A DNA stretch of 64,000 nucleotides from Echinicola sp. 20G (GCF_015533855.1 NZ_AP024154.1:5028501-5092500); one strand, 5' to 3'. Shown: positions 53,139-62,838, numbered from the stretch's first letter. A program made the numbers and translations. The notes: a model not told the origin generated them from the sequence alone.

Positions 53139-53318
53139 ATGAGCAGATTCACAGAAGTAAAGGATTTGGTAGCTTCTTTGGAAGAAGATTTTGAAAAATT
53201 CTACGAAAAGGGGAATAAAGCAGCTGGTACTCGTGTAAGAAACGGTATGCAGGAAATCAAAAACCTAGCTCAGGACATCAGAAAAGAAGTCACTGAGATC
53301 AAAAACTCTAGTAAATAA
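53139..53318 (+). CDS. histone H1-like (Hc1-type) small protein
   Basis: A 59-residue protein that starts 'MSRFTEVKDLVASLEEDFEK' and ends 'DIRKEVTEIKNSSK'. It consists of two amphipathic helices joined by 'KGNKAAGTRVRNGMQEIKN', rich in Lys and Arg. It resembles the short histone H1-like proteins of Bacteroidota (related to chlamydial Hc1), which are abundant DNA-binding proteins. The gene lies alone and ends at a 42-bp perfect palindromic terminator, suggesting a strongly expressed short transcript. The family call rests on the pattern of Bacteroidota homologues that I remember; it was not searched. Confidence 0.72.
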   Translation: MSRFTEVKDLVASLEEDFEKFYEKGNKAAGTRVRNGMQEIKNLAQDIRKEVTEIKNSSK

Positions 53319-53364
53319 GAGAATTGATACACAACTGAAAGGTTAAAAAATCACCTTTTCAAGA

Positions 53365-53406
53365 AATAAAATAGCCACTCCCAATATTGGGAGTGGCTAT
53401 TTTATT
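53365..53406. terminator. 42-bp perfect palindromic terminator
   Basis: The stretch is self-complementary over 42 bases, centred on AATATT, with arms containing ATAGCCACTCCC. A/T-runs flank it on both strands. It lies between the convergent H1-like and DUF1080 genes and should stop both. Confidence 0.88.
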
Positions 53407-53426
53407 AATAGTATTTGATGCCGCGC

Positions 53427-54110
53427 TTACAACTCTTTTATCCAAATGTTTTTAAACTTCACCACTGAACCATGCCCCAAAAAACCAATATGGCCTTTTT
53501 CTCTCAATAGCCCAGGGTGATCCTTTCCATCCTTTGTTCCATTTTTGCTTGCTTTTTTGATGTCTCCATTAACTATGGTATGGCCATTTAAGATTACTTT
53601 AACCTTATTTCCCTTAACGATGACCTCCTCGGAGTTCCACTCCCCTACGGGCTTTAAAAAGCCTCTCTTAGCAGCTATAACCCCATAGACAGAGCCATGG
53701 TATTGGTACTCATGCAGATTCGCGTATTTTTCAGCAGTATTATCTAATATTTGTAACTCAATCCCTACATAAGCAGCATCTCCTTTTAATGGAGCCCGGA
53801 TTCCCAAACCATTATTTGCTCCTGGAGTTAGCTGAAAGTCAAACTTGAAATGAAAGTCCCCGTATTCTTTTTCAGTATATAAATTGCCTTGTCCCCCACG
53901 ATCCGGTCGAATAACTAATACACCATCCTCCACTACATAATCCGTCTTATTACCTACCCAACCACTCAGGTCTTTACCATTAAATAATTCTAAAAATCCC
54001 TCAGAGTCGGATTGCGCATTGACTATTGTCCACTGAAAGCCTAATAACAGCCCGGTCACCATGGCCACCAGTCTGATTCTTTTTTGATATGTCTTTTGCT
54101 GTGTTTTCAT
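53427..54110 (-). CDS. DUF1080 protein (3-keto-disaccharide hydrolase-type lectin fold)
   Basis: A 227-residue secreted protein. A signal peptide (1-32, 'WTIVNAQS') precedes a single concanavalin-like domain. 'FLELFNGKDLSGWVGNKTDYVVEDGVL' (core FNGKDLSGWVG), 'TEKEYGDFHFKFDFQL', 'NNGLGIRAPL' and 'KVKVILNGHTIVNGD' are DUF1080 signatures. Related proteins act in periplasmic breakdown of 3-keto-disaccharides or bind glycans. It follows the FecR-controlled SusCD pair, but a hairpin at 54171-54196 separates them, so linkage is likely but partial. The active residues cannot be named with confidence. Confidence 0.88.
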   Translation of the reverse strand: MKTQQKTYQKRIRLVAMVTGLLLGFQWTIVNAQSDSEGFLELFNGKDLSGWVGNKTDYVVEDGVLVIRPDRGGQGNLYTEKEYGDFHFKFDFQLTPGANNGLGIRAPLKGDAAYVGIELQILDNTAEKYANLHEYQYHGSVYGVIAAKRGFLKPVGEWNSEEVIVKGNKVKVILNGHTIVNGDIKKASKNGTKDGKDHPGLLREKGHIGFLGHGSVVKFKNIWIKEL

Positions 54111-54170
54111 TGAAATGTTCTATCTAAATTTTAAAGTTTTTCAAATTAACCCTTATTTTAGTTGGGATAA

Positions 54171-54196
54171 AAAAGCCCTACAAAAATAGGGCTTTT
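54171..54196 (-). terminator. hairpin after the second SusD gene
   Basis: A 10-bp stem, AAAAGCCCTA with TAGGGCTTTT, around a CAAAAA loop, 61 bp past the SusD stop, with a T-run on the minus strand. Confidence 0.75.
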
Positions 54197-54257
54197 AAAT
54201 AAGGCTGAAAGTAATATTTAAGCCTTCATAAACATCCAACTGCTTATTTTCTCCATG

Positions 54258-56015
54258 TTATAATGTGGGGTCGAATGTACCACCCCACCCCTCATTTTGT
54301 TCCAAATTAGGGTTTCTATCCAGAACAGTATTCTGAATGGGAAAGAAATAATAGTTTTCGGGAAGTACGCTTTCCTGCACGCCCGACCTAGGAACCTGTA
54401 GCACAGTATACCTAAAATCGCTTTCGACCAATCCATAGGTACTTGCCTTGCTTCTTGCTTCAGAAAGCAACATATCAGATCCATCTCCATCAATAGCGAT
54501 GGATTCTACTCCATGTTTTGTAGTTCCATCCAACCTGTCCAACATTCTCAGTCTTCTCAAGTCCCAAAAACGGTGCCCTTCAAAACAGAACTCTATATTA
54601 CGCTCCGCCAAAATCGCTTCCCTTACTTCTTCTCTGTTAGTAGCAGTGATACCATAATTGCCATCATTTCCTGCTTCTATACCAGCCCTTTCTCGAATTT
54701 GCCTCAAAATGTCCAATGCAATATCCATTTCTCCTACTTCATTGGCCGTCTCTGCATAGTTGAGCATCACTTCAGCAAACCGCATCAAAACATAATCCAG
54801 GTCATATTGCTGTACTTCTGCTTGTGTTAAATTCAATAAGCTGTTCTTTAGGATAAAGAAACCAGTATACCTATCCAAATTGGTAGAGTTGGTCTGAGCA
54901 GCTGGATTGATACCAAAATCATCCAATTCATGGGCAATCCCCAAAGAAGTATATTGTCGCTTCTCTGCCTTTCCTGACACTTCATATCTCTTGCCTGCCC
55001 AAACAATTGACTTATTAAAACGAGGATCCCTGTTGAGCCAATAATTCTGAAGAAACGCTTCATCTGTCATATAGTAAGCTCCTGTCGGATCATTATACAG
55101 TTTACCATCAGCCATGGGAAATTCTTGAATAAATTCCCAGGTAGGACATGCTGAAGCAGGCCCTCTACTTTCTGAACCAGGCCTTACACCATGATCCCAA
55201 GCAGCAGTTTTATTTGGATAACTATTGATAACCGAAAACACCACCTCTTCATTACGTTCCTCTAGAGCGATGTTTGAGTAATCTTCAACTAATCCATAGC
55301 CTTGCCCCAACAAAGACTCGTATGCTAACCTATTGGCATCATAGGCTTCTTGCCAGTAGACATTGTCCCAAGGATCTGAAGGGTTAAATTGAGGGGAAGC
55401 TTTATACAAAAGCACTTTTGCCTTGAAAGCGGTAGCGAAATTCCCATCAATCTTTCCATACTCTCCGGAATTGGGTTCAATGCGCGTAGGCAATAGGGAT
55501 ATCGCCTGATCAAGATCATTTTCTAGAAAATCAAAACATTCCGCTGTGCTGTTTCTTGGCACATTGAGATCGTCTTCATAACGGTCTTGAGGAACAGTAA
55601 TGTAAGGCACTCCGCCATGGTACATCACCATGTTAAAATAAGTATATGCCCTCATAAACAAAGCTTGCCCCAAAATATTATCTTTTACTTCTTGTGGTAA
55701 AGTACCCATCTGAACATCCTGAATAGCTTGGTTAATCAGTCTGATTCGATCATAGTTCCAGTCCTTATAGTTACCATTGGATATGGTTATCTGATCAGCA
55801 TACCAAACGATACCGGCAATTTGTTGACTATTTCGGTCAGCCCCAGTACTCCAGTTTCCAAACATGCTATAAAGATTCGCCAAATAAGCATTTGCCAGAT
55901 TCTCGTCATTCCATACATCCTCAGGACTATAATGGTTGATATCTTCTATATCTAATATGTCCGAGCAGCCTGTCATCCAGACCAATAATGCCAAAGTATA
56001 TAGTATCTTTTTCAT
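54258..56015 (-). CDS. SusD/RagB-family lipoprotein of the FecR-linked locus
   Basis: A 585-residue SusD homologue with lipobox 'LLVWMTGCSD' and lipid Cys near residue 17. 'LGQALFMRAYTYFNMVMYHGGVPY' (core FMRAYTYFNMV), 'DYVLMRFAEVMLNYAETANEVG' (core LMRFAEVMLNYAE) and 'ERNIEFCFEGHRFWDLRRLR' (core EFCFEGHRFWDLRR) are standard. It begins 12 bp after the adjacent SusC stop. The glycan ligand is unknown, since the locus carries no recognisable glycoside hydrolase apart from the DUF1080 protein. It is not closely similar to the mannoside SusD. Confidence 0.92.
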   Translation of the reverse strand: MKKILYTLALLVWMTGCSDILDIEDINHYSPEDVWNDENLANAYLANLYSMFGNWSTGADRNSQQIAGIVWYADQITISNGNYKDWNYDRIRLINQAIQDVQMGTLPQEVKDNILGQALFMRAYTYFNMVMYHGGVPYITVPQDRYEDDLNVPRNSTAECFDFLENDLDQAISLLPTRIEPNSGEYGKIDGNFATAFKAKVLLYKASPQFNPSDPWDNVYWQEAYDANRLAYESLLGQGYGLVEDYSNIALEERNEEVVFSVINSYPNKTAAWDHGVRPGSESRGPASACPTWEFIQEFPMADGKLYNDPTGAYYMTDEAFLQNYWLNRDPRFNKSIVWAGKRYEVSGKAEKRQYTSLGIAHELDDFGINPAAQTNSTNLDRYTGFFILKNSLLNLTQAEVQQYDLDYVLMRFAEVMLNYAETANEVGEMDIALDILRQIRERAGIEAGNDGNYGITATNREEVREAILAERNIEFCFEGHRFWDLRRLRMLDRLDGTTKHGVESIAIDGDGSDMLLSEARSKASTYGLVESDFRYTVLQVPRSGVQESVLPENYYFFPIQNTVLDRNPNLEQNEGWGGTFDPTL

Positions 56016-56027
56016 TTTATTGCTGAA

Positions 56028-59000
56028 TTAAAATTTAACATTTAGACCCACGGTAAGTGATTTCATGAGAGGAAAAGAATCATAATTCTTTTGTTCCGGG
56101 TCATGAAACTCTTTCATATCAGAAATGGAAAATAAATTGGTTCCATTAAAAAATACCTGAGTACTGCTTACATTTAAACTTGATAGCCAGTTTTTAGGCA
56201 AATTATAAGCAAGGTTTAGGTTTTTGAGTCTAAGGTAAGCCCCATTTCTTATCCAAAAAGAAGTAGACCCTGTTCCGGATTCATACCAATTATTCCCGAT
56301 GGGTCTCGGGTATTTAGCATCTGGATTATCTGGGGTCCATACATCATCTGCCCATAACGGGTAATAAGGCCTTATGGCTCCTCCATGTTGCCTCATACCC
56401 GCTCCTTCTTGATTGCTGATAATACGATCATACATCCCAACTCCCTGGAAGTGGGCATTAACACTGAAATTATTCCAATCCAGGTTAAAGCCAAAACCAT
56501 AATTAATTCTAGGAGATGCATTATTTGAAAGCAACTGAAAATCATTGCCATCAATTCTTCCATCCGGACCTTCTGAATATCCGTCTCCCCGAATATCTTC
56601 AAAATATAAACCTCCCAAATATGGATCCCGTCCATACTGGGTAAAACCGGCTTCAAGTAATTCATCTAACTGCTCTTGGGTCCGGATAATTCCCAAAGCC
56701 CTCAGTCCAAATATTCTATTGGCGGCTTGGCCAATTTGAGATTCAGAAGCACGGTTACCTCCCTCCAAAAATATAGGAGCTTGATCCAATACATCCCATT
56801 GGTCTTTGGCATATCCAAGGTTACCATATATAGAATAGTTGACGGCTCCTCCGGCTGCCACATCTCTCCACATTAAGGAAAGTTCTCCTCCTCTCCAAGA
56901 TCGCTCAGCATAGTTTTCAGGAGCTAAATCTTGTCCATAATTATCTGGCAATGTCACTAGGCGGGACCCCAGTATATCTTCCTCTTTCTTATAAAAGACA
57001 TCCAAGGAACCCGACAATCTTGTTTCCATTAATTCAAAGTCAATACCTGTATTGTATGTAGTTGAGGTCGCCCATGTCAGATTTGGGTTTGGCGTGGCTC
57101 CAGGAGCAATACTTCTGTATAAGTCATCTCCAAAAATATAACTACCACTATTGCTGTAAGTATAATTATAGGAGAAAGGACTGATTCTGTTATTGTTCAC
57201 ATCCAGATCATTCCCAGTTGTACCATAGGAAACCCTGATTTTAAAATCATCCAACCAGCTTCTGGCGTTGGACATAAAAGACTCGTCCACAATCCTCCAA
57301 GCTGCTGAAAAAGAAGGGAAAAAACCCCATCTGCTTTCTTTTGGAAATAACGTATTGCCATCATATCGAAAAGAAAACTCTGCAATATATTTTTCAGCAT
57401 AGTTATAGTTAACCCGGCCAATGAGCGACTGTCTGGCACCAATATTTTCATATCCATTACCATACCTTCTTTCAGCATCAGTAGAGTAAACAAAATCCTG
57501 ATCGTAATTAGTTACAGGATCTTCTGCTCGGACAAATGAACCATATAAGCCATTTTCTGCCTGTTCAAAAACCATCATGGCATTGATGCCGTGCTGATCA
57601 AAATTTTGGTTATAGTTTAAGAACCAGTCAAATTGATAGCTCCATGCTGTATTGATATCATAGCTTAGAAACTCCTGATTCTGGCTGAAGGTAAAAATAT
57701 TGGTATTGTTCGGATCAGGTGGTGCTGGAATAAACCGATTACCATCAGGATCTGCTTGGTTATAAACATAGTTTTCTTGGAAAGTTAAATACTTTTTCCT
57801 CATATAATCCTGTGCCAAATAATTCCCCACGACTTTTGTGGATAATCCAGGTATCAGGTCCCCCAAATCAATGTCTAAAGAGAGGATAGAGTTCATCTGA
57901 CGCTTTCTTGTCTTGATATATCTGTCTCCAACGATTTGATCGATCACACTCCAAGCTTGCCAACTTCCCATCGGTGTTTGTACAGGAAAGTCCGTCACAT
58001 AATTAGCCGGAGTACCATCCTCTTCTAAATAAAAAGGGTAAACTTTTGGCCAGTTAAAGGTAACTCTATATAAATCGGAAACGTCATAATCATCATCCCC
58101 AGAAAATGGCCAGTAAAAACGATCATGGTTCTGTTGTGTAGCTGCCAAATTTAGTCCTAACTTGATCCGTTCGGATATTTTTGCAGTAACATTCGTTCGC
58201 AAATTAAACTTACCATGCTCCAAACTTTTATAAGAACCTTCTTCACCTCTATAACTCATCAATGAGTAATAAGTGAGCTTATCATTACCTCCCGTCACAC
58301 TCAACGAGTAGTTTTGACTCCAAGGGTTTTGCCATATAAAATCATTCACATTGTAACTTCTGTCGCTGAAATAAGCAAATTCCTCTTCGCCATTTGGAGG
58401 TGTTGTACCATTGAATTCTGCCACTCTGTTTTGATAAATCAGTTCATCCGTAGCAGTGGTTTTGTCAGAAAGCAACTCCATGGTGGGAGAGTAATGGGCA
58501 TAAGAAGTTTGAAAGTTAAACATTGGCTTTTGAACACTTCCTTGCTTAGTGGTGACCAAAACAACTCCATTACCTGCTCTGGAGCCATAAATAGAAGCTG
58601 TTGCAGCATCTTTCAAAAAACTAATTTGCTCCACTTCCATCGCTTCTAAAGCATCAAATGATTCCTTATCTCTCACGATGCCATCAATCACATAGAGTGG
58701 ATCTCCAAAACTTCCCCTTATCCGAATGGATGAAGTAGCTCCTGACAACCCAGAGGTACCAGTTACATTGACCCCTGGGGCCCTTCCTGCCAACGTATTG
58801 GACAAATTGTTGGCTGGAATTTGGGTAAGGTTGTCCGTTTCTACTGCTGTAATAGCACCAGTCAGATTTACTTTCTTTTGCTTACCATATCCCACTACCA
58901 CAAACTCTTCCAAGGCTTTGGCATCCTCCACCATCACCACATCAATCACACTTTGTCCTCCTAAAGCAATGGTTTGTGTAGAATAGCCAATAAAAGAAAA

Positions 59001-59552
59001 TGTTAATGCTCCTTCTTCTGGAACTGTTATAGAATAATTACCATCAATGTCTGTAACTGTTCCTTTGGTAGAACCTTGTACGGTAACGGTGACCCCTGGA
59101 ATCGCCATCCCACTTTCATCTTTCACATTACCTTTGATTGTTACATCAGCCACCATCATTTCTGTAACCCTAGGAACACTATTGACGTCTTTTTGACCTA
59201 CATAGATGACATTGTTGATTCTTTTAAATTGCAAATTAGCATCTATAGATATCTTTCTGAGTACCGTTCCCACCGAAACATCACGCTTTTGGTCGATGGA
59301 AGAATGAAGCCTTTTCTTTTTGACATCCCCTTTCCGATAACTAAAATGAAATTCAGTTTCACTCTCAATGACTGCAAAAATATCCTCAATGGATATTTTT
59401 TCTTTACTTAAGGTTATATACACCTCTTCCAGGCTTGTCTGTCCCTTGCTTTCGCCGGCCAGCAAACTACTTAGTAAAAAGCACTGGATGATCATACCGA
59501 AAAAGGCGTACTTTCCCACGGTTACAATTTTTTTTAGTAACTTTGTTTTCAT
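56028..59552 (-). CDS. SusC/RagA TonB-dependent transporter with STN domain
   Basis: A 1174-residue outer-membrane transporter. I chose the ATG at 59552 ('MKTKLLKKIVTVG'), which gives a normal signal peptide; an upstream TTG would add 23 residues without support. After the signal an STN domain (about 48-130) occurs, then a carboxypeptidase-like domain (about 135-210), a TonB box near 'EEFVVVGYGKQKK', the plug ('YVIDGIVRDK', 'AATASIYGSRAGNGVVLVTT') and the barrel to 'SLTVGLNVKF'. The STN domain binds FecR and so signals substrate to the sigma factor. The gene lies directly downstream of fecR on the same strand. The frame is intact. Confidence 0.94.
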   Translation of the reverse strand: MKTKLLKKIVTVGKYAFFGMIIQCFLLSSLLAGESKGQTSLEEVYITLSKEKISIEDIFAVIESETEFHFSYRKGDVKKKRLHSSIDQKRDVSVGTVLRKISIDANLQFKRINNVIYVGQKDVNSVPRVTEMMVADVTIKGNVKDESGMAIPGVTVTVQGSTKGTVTDIDGNYSITVPEEGALTFSFIGYSTQTIALGGQSVIDVVMVEDAKALEEFVVVGYGKQKKVNLTGAITAVETDNLTQIPANNLSNTLAGRAPGVNVTGTSGLSGATSSIRIRGSFGDPLYVIDGIVRDKESFDALEAMEVEQISFLKDAATASIYGSRAGNGVVLVTTKQGSVQKPMFNFQTSYAHYSPTMELLSDKTTATDELIYQNRVAEFNGTTPPNGEEEFAYFSDRSYNVNDFIWQNPWSQNYSLSVTGGNDKLTYYSLMSYRGEEGSYKSLEHGKFNLRTNVTAKISERIKLGLNLAATQQNHDRFYWPFSGDDDYDVSDLYRVTFNWPKVYPFYLEEDGTPANYVTDFPVQTPMGSWQAWSVIDQIVGDRYIKTRKRQMNSILSLDIDLGDLIPGLSTKVVGNYLAQDYMRKKYLTFQENYVYNQADPDGNRFIPAPPDPNNTNIFTFSQNQEFLSYDINTAWSYQFDWFLNYNQNFDQHGINAMMVFEQAENGLYGSFVRAEDPVTNYDQDFVYSTDAERRYGNGYENIGARQSLIGRVNYNYAEKYIAEFSFRYDGNTLFPKESRWGFFPSFSAAWRIVDESFMSNARSWLDDFKIRVSYGTTGNDLDVNNNRISPFSYNYTYSNSGSYIFGDDLYRSIAPGATPNPNLTWATSTTYNTGIDFELMETRLSGSLDVFYKKEEDILGSRLVTLPDNYGQDLAPENYAERSWRGGELSLMWRDVAAGGAVNYSIYGNLGYAKDQWDVLDQAPIFLEGGNRASESQIGQAANRIFGLRALGIIRTQEQLDELLEAGFTQYGRDPYLGGLYFEDIRGDGYSEGPDGRIDGNDFQLLSNNASPRINYGFGFNLDWNNFSVNAHFQGVGMYDRIISNQEGAGMRQHGGAIRPYYPLWADDVWTPDNPDAKYPRPIGNNWYESGTGSTSFWIRNGAYLRLKNLNLAYNLPKNWLSSLNVSSTQVFFNGTNLFSISDMKEFHDPEQKNYDSFPLMKSLTVGLNVKF

Positions 59553-59679
59553 GTTTAAGTTGTTTTTAGATAAATAATTGTCTTTAAACAATTGGATCAT
59601 TGGACATCGCTGCACCGCCAAATACAGCTTTGTTCGATGATCTTTTTTGTGATTAAGGTGATATTACATAGGCTGTTCT

Positions 59680-60732
59680 TTAATAAATAATAACTATATC
59701 TTCTTTGATTTTATATTTAAATCCAAAAGTCACACTCAACCCTTCTAATATTTGATCCAAGGACTGATTATCGAATTTCCCGGTGAAATCTTTTCTACTT
59801 GAGAAACCTTTTCGTAACTCAAACTGAACGCCAAACCATCTTCTCAACACACTGGTAACTTCCTCAAAATTTGAGGAATTAAAACTGATCACATTATCTT
59901 TCCAAGCAAACATATCATCATATGATACCTTACACTTTTTCATCGATCCATCCTCTGCATAATAGCTCACAGCTTCCATCGGCAAAAGGAAATAACTTTT
60001 ATCCTCTATTTCATCTCCACTTGCACTTTTTCCAGTGACTTTGACCTTTCCTGTTAAGACCCCAACTTTTGTACTTTTTCTTTCCTCAAAATCCTGAATT
60101 ACAAATGATGTCCCCAACACTTGGGTTGTCGTACTCTTAGTATGCACCAAAAATGGCTTCTTTTCATCTCTGGCAACATCAAAGAAAGCCTCTCCTTCAA
60201 GTTGAACTTCTCTCTTATTTCCTTTAAAATGTCTTGGAAAGACAATCTTGCTTCCACTATTCAAATGAACATGGCTGCCATCAGCTAGGGTTATTTTAAG
60301 TTTTTGGCCAAGTGGGGTAGATTTAGTAATCATCTCTACCTTCTTATTTGTGTCCATCTCCTGATTATCATTATCATTAATTTGCTTAAACCATAAAAAA
60401 GCCAAAGCAAATAGGACACTCAGTACACCTGCAATTCTATAAAGTCCTTTGTACCACTTTTTATTTATTTTTTTTGTTTCTTGCAAAATTGGTTCTGTAG
60501 GTACTCCAATCCCCAGTGTCTTAGAATTTTCAGACTCAATTCGAGTTTTTATCTTTTCAAGCAAGAGCTCACTGTTAATTTCTTCAGCACTCTCCTGCCC
60601 TGGCTGAAATTCTCTTAACTTCTTCTCCAACTCCCTCTTTCCTTCATCAGAATTTATCCAGACCAAAATTGTATGTACTTCCTCAGGAGAACAGTCCCCT
60701 TGAAAAAATTTATTTAACAATTCAACATTCAT
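59680..60732 (-). CDS. FecR-family anti-sigma factor
   Basis: A 350-residue anti-sigma/sensor protein. A short cytoplasmic N-terminus ('LLNKFFQGDCSPEEVHTILVWINS') binds the sigma factor, and a membrane span lies near 95-116 ('LYRIAGVLSVLFALAFLWF'). The periplasmic FecR domain (about 138-235) includes 'LADGSHVHLNSGSKIVFP' and 'FFDVARDEKKPFLVHT'. A C-terminal DUF4974/secretin-like region ends 'FTGKFDNQSLDQILEGLSVTF'. It lies 127 bp upstream of the STN-SusC gene on the same strand. The sigma gene is divergent, whereas in most Bacteroidota loci the two are codirectional. Confidence 0.92.
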   Translation of the reverse strand: MNVELLNKFFQGDCSPEEVHTILVWINSDEGKRELEKKLREFQPGQESAEEINSELLLEKIKTRIESENSKTLGIGVPTEPILQETKKINKKWYKGLYRIAGVLSVLFALAFLWFKQINDNDNQEMDTNKKVEMITKSTPLGQKLKITLADGSHVHLNSGSKIVFPRHFKGNKREVQLEGEAFFDVARDEKKPFLVHTKSTTTQVLGTSFVIQDFEERKSTKVGVLTGKVKVTGKSASGDEIEDKSYFLLPMEAVSYYAEDGSMKKCKVSYDDMFAWKDNVISFNSSNFEEVTSVLRRWFGVQFELRKGFSSRKDFTGKFDNQSLDQILEGLSVTFGFKYKIKEDIVIIY

Positions 60733-60941
60733 TTGATCATTCTTTAAATCTATTACTGCTTATACTTATGTATCCCCTAACGGAATTCATAAAAATTTTA
60801 AAATTTTTTAAAACAGTAATATTTCGCTATAAATTCATATTATTTAGAGGTAATTATTAAAAAATTAATCTTTCGTTATGTATATTACGATATTATTTAA
60901 TTTATTATTCAATAGAAAAACGTATTAAAAGAGCTGATCTA

Positions 60942-61523
60942 ATGAATCCGAATTTGCGAGAAATAGCATACGGTATAAAAAATGATTGTCAAACTTCATT
61001 TGATCAGTTGTACCATCTTTTTCATAAAAAAATCTACTTCTTCTGCGTTCATTATGGTTTAAAAACTGAAGATGCTGAAGAGATCACCCAAGAGGTATTT
61101 GTGAAAATCTGGATTTCTAGAAAATCCATCAATCCGGAAAAATGTATCAAAGCCTACCTTTACACGATCGCTAAAAACGTCATGATTGATGAATTCAAAA
61201 AACAGATCAGAATAAAGGCAACCAAAGATTATCAGATGCAACTAATTGTCCCCATCAACAATACAGACAACACTTTGGCATACAATGAATTGATGGGACT
61301 GGTTGAAAAAACATTGATGCGGTTACCTGAGCGACGAAGGACTGTCTTTGAGATGTCAAGATTAAAAGGGCTGAGTCATAAAGAAATTGCAAATGAATTA
61401 AGTATTTCCACAAAAACCGTTGAAAACCATTTGACACTTGCTTTGCAAAGCTTTAGGGAAGTATTTCAGGACTCAAAAATCATTTCTCTGATATTTATCT
61501 TGATATCATTTTTTAAATATTGA
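60942..61523 (+). CDS. ECF sigma-70 factor of the FecI/SigW type
   Basis: A 193-residue extracytoplasmic-function sigma factor. Region 2 includes 'FDQLYHLFHKKIYFFCVHYG' and 'AEEITQEVFVKIWISR'; region 4 has 'MRLPERRRTVFEMSRLKGLSHKEIANEL' (core LKGLSHKEIANEL) and 'ISTKTVENHL'. The C-terminus ends in a hydrophobic stretch, 'IISLIFILISFFKY', which may help tether it near the membrane or to FecR. It is divergent from fecR across 209 bp. It probably directs transcription of the SusCD unit once the STN-SusC senses ligand. Confidence 0.93.
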   Translation: MNPNLREIAYGIKNDCQTSFDQLYHLFHKKIYFFCVHYGLKTEDAEEITQEVFVKIWISRKSINPEKCIKAYLYTIAKNVMIDEFKKQIRIKATKDYQMQLIVPINNTDNTLAYNELMGLVEKTLMRLPERRRTVFEMSRLKGLSHKEIANELSISTKTVENHLTLALQSFREVFQDSKIISLIFILISFFKY

Positions 61524-61661
61524 TATAAATAAGTCTCTACTTTTCTTAATGAGGAGTTTATCAAACCATTTTTACTGCTTATAACGTATTAAGTTATATA
61601 GATTAAGTGTTTTATTGATCCCGATAAATATCTTTAGAAATTAATCACCCAAGACTTTATT

Positions 61662-62282
61662 ATGAAAAACCTGATTTTAACAGCACTATTGATATTTGGA
61701 ACTAGCTTCCTAGCAAAATCAGCATCATATATGCCACAAGCCAAGATGGATACCGCAACTTTTGCTGCAGGATGCTTTTGGTGTACAGAAGCCCAATTCC
61801 TTCAGCTGGAAGGTGTCTCTAAGGTAGTTTCTGGCTACACCGGAGGTACAGTCAAAAACCCAACCTACAAGCAAGTATGCACTGGCAATACAGGGCATGC
61901 AGAAGCCGTTTCCATTATCTATGATCCTTCTGTGATCAGTTATGATGAACTATTAGAGGCTTTCTTTGTATCACACGACCCTACCCAACTAAACAGACAA
62001 GGTAATGACATTGGCACACAATACCGTAGTGCTATTTTCTATCATTCTCCTGCTCAAAAAGAAAAAGCAGAATATTATATCAAGAAACTGAACGAAGAAA
62101 ACATTTATCCCAAAAAAATTGTTACCCAAGTAGCGCCAATGAAAGTCTTCTATGTAGCTGAAGATTATCACCAAAATTATTATAACCTCAACAAGGAACA
62201 AGGCTATTGCCAGTTTGTGATCACCCCCAAACTGGAGAAATTCAAAAAGGTATTCAAGGATAAGCTTAAGGAAAGCAAATAA
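61662..62282 (+). CDS. msrA: peptide methionine sulfoxide reductase MsrA, exported
   Basis: Reduces S-methionine sulfoxide in proteins. The catalytic Cys is C38 in 'AAGCFWCTEAQF', with a second Cys at C41. 'GYTGGTVKNPTYKQVCTGNTGHAEAV' (core SGYTGGTVKNPTYKQVC) and 'EDYHQNYYNLNKEQGYCQFV' (core EDYHQNYY) complete the family pattern. A Sec signal peptide (1-20) places it in the periplasm or on the outer envelope. It lies 28 bp before msrB on the same strand, so both act together in envelope repair against oxidants. Confidence 0.94.
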   Translation: MKNLILTALLIFGTSFLAKSASYMPQAKMDTATFAAGCFWCTEAQFLQLEGVSKVVSGYTGGTVKNPTYKQVCTGNTGHAEAVSIIYDPSVISYDELLEAFFVSHDPTQLNRQGNDIGTQYRSAIFYHSPAQKEKAEYYIKKLNEENIYPKKIVTQVAPMKVFYVAEDYHQNYYNLNKEQGYCQFVITPKLEKFKKVFKDKLKESK

Positions 62283-62310
62283 AACGATTTCCCCAATAAA
62301 CTTTAAAACC

Positions 62311-62829
62311 ATGAAAAGATTGTTCATTTTAGGTGTTTTACTAACCGCCCTTTATAGCTGCGGAATGGGGCAGGTAACGAAAGAAGGAGTGGAAAACCCT
62401 TACTACTCAAGAACTGACACCACTCATATAAATGTTTCCAATACCGAATGGAAAAAAATACTTCCTCCCTTTTTGTATGCAGTCGCCCGTGAAGCAGCAA
62501 CAGAGAGGGCTTTTACGGGACAGTATTGGGACAGTGATACTAAAGGAACCTATTATTGCGCGGTCTGTGGCAACAAGCTTTTTGTCTCCGAAGCTAAATT
62601 TCAAAGTGACTGCGGATGGCCTAGTTTCTTCGAGGCAGTCAGGAAAAACAGTGTTGTTTATAAAAAAGACAATTCACACGGTATGCAGAGAATTGAAGTA
62701 CTGTGTGGCCGATGCGATTCTCACTTAGGACATATCTTTGACGATGGTCCGCCCCCTACTCATAAAAGATTTTGTATGAATTCCATATCCTTGGACTTTG
62801 AACCTATCGGAACAATTGGATTAAACTGA
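62311..62829 (+). CDS. msrB: peptide methionine sulfoxide reductase MsrB, lipoprotein
   Basis: Reduces R-methionine sulfoxide. A lipobox 'LLTALYSCGMGQ' suggests membrane attachment. Zinc-binding pairs are 'YYCAVCGNKLF' and 'VLCGRCDSHLGHIFDDGP'. The catalytic Cys is C155 in 'HKRFCMNSISLDF'. 'FQSDCGWPSFF' is the substrate loop. Its MsrA partner lies 28 bp upstream, and the two likely form one operon. A hairpin terminator follows. Confidence 0.94.
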   Translation: MKRLFILGVLLTALYSCGMGQVTKEGVENPYYSRTDTTHINVSNTEWKKILPPFLYAVAREAATERAFTGQYWDSDTKGTYYCAVCGNKLFVSEAKFQSDCGWPSFFEAVRKNSVVYKKDNSHGMQRIEVLCGRCDSHLGHIFDDGPPPTHKRFCMNSISLDFEPIGTIGLN

Positions 62830-62838
62830 TTCATAAGG

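Noticed and set aside
53365..53406. An attachment site or replication origin at the 42-bp palindrome
   Set aside because: It lies between two convergent genes with T-runs on both strands, which is the form of a bidirectional terminator.
58726..59411. Plus-strand frames across the second SusC gene
   Set aside because: They are antisense shadows of the carboxypeptidase-like and STN domains and show no coding signal of their own.
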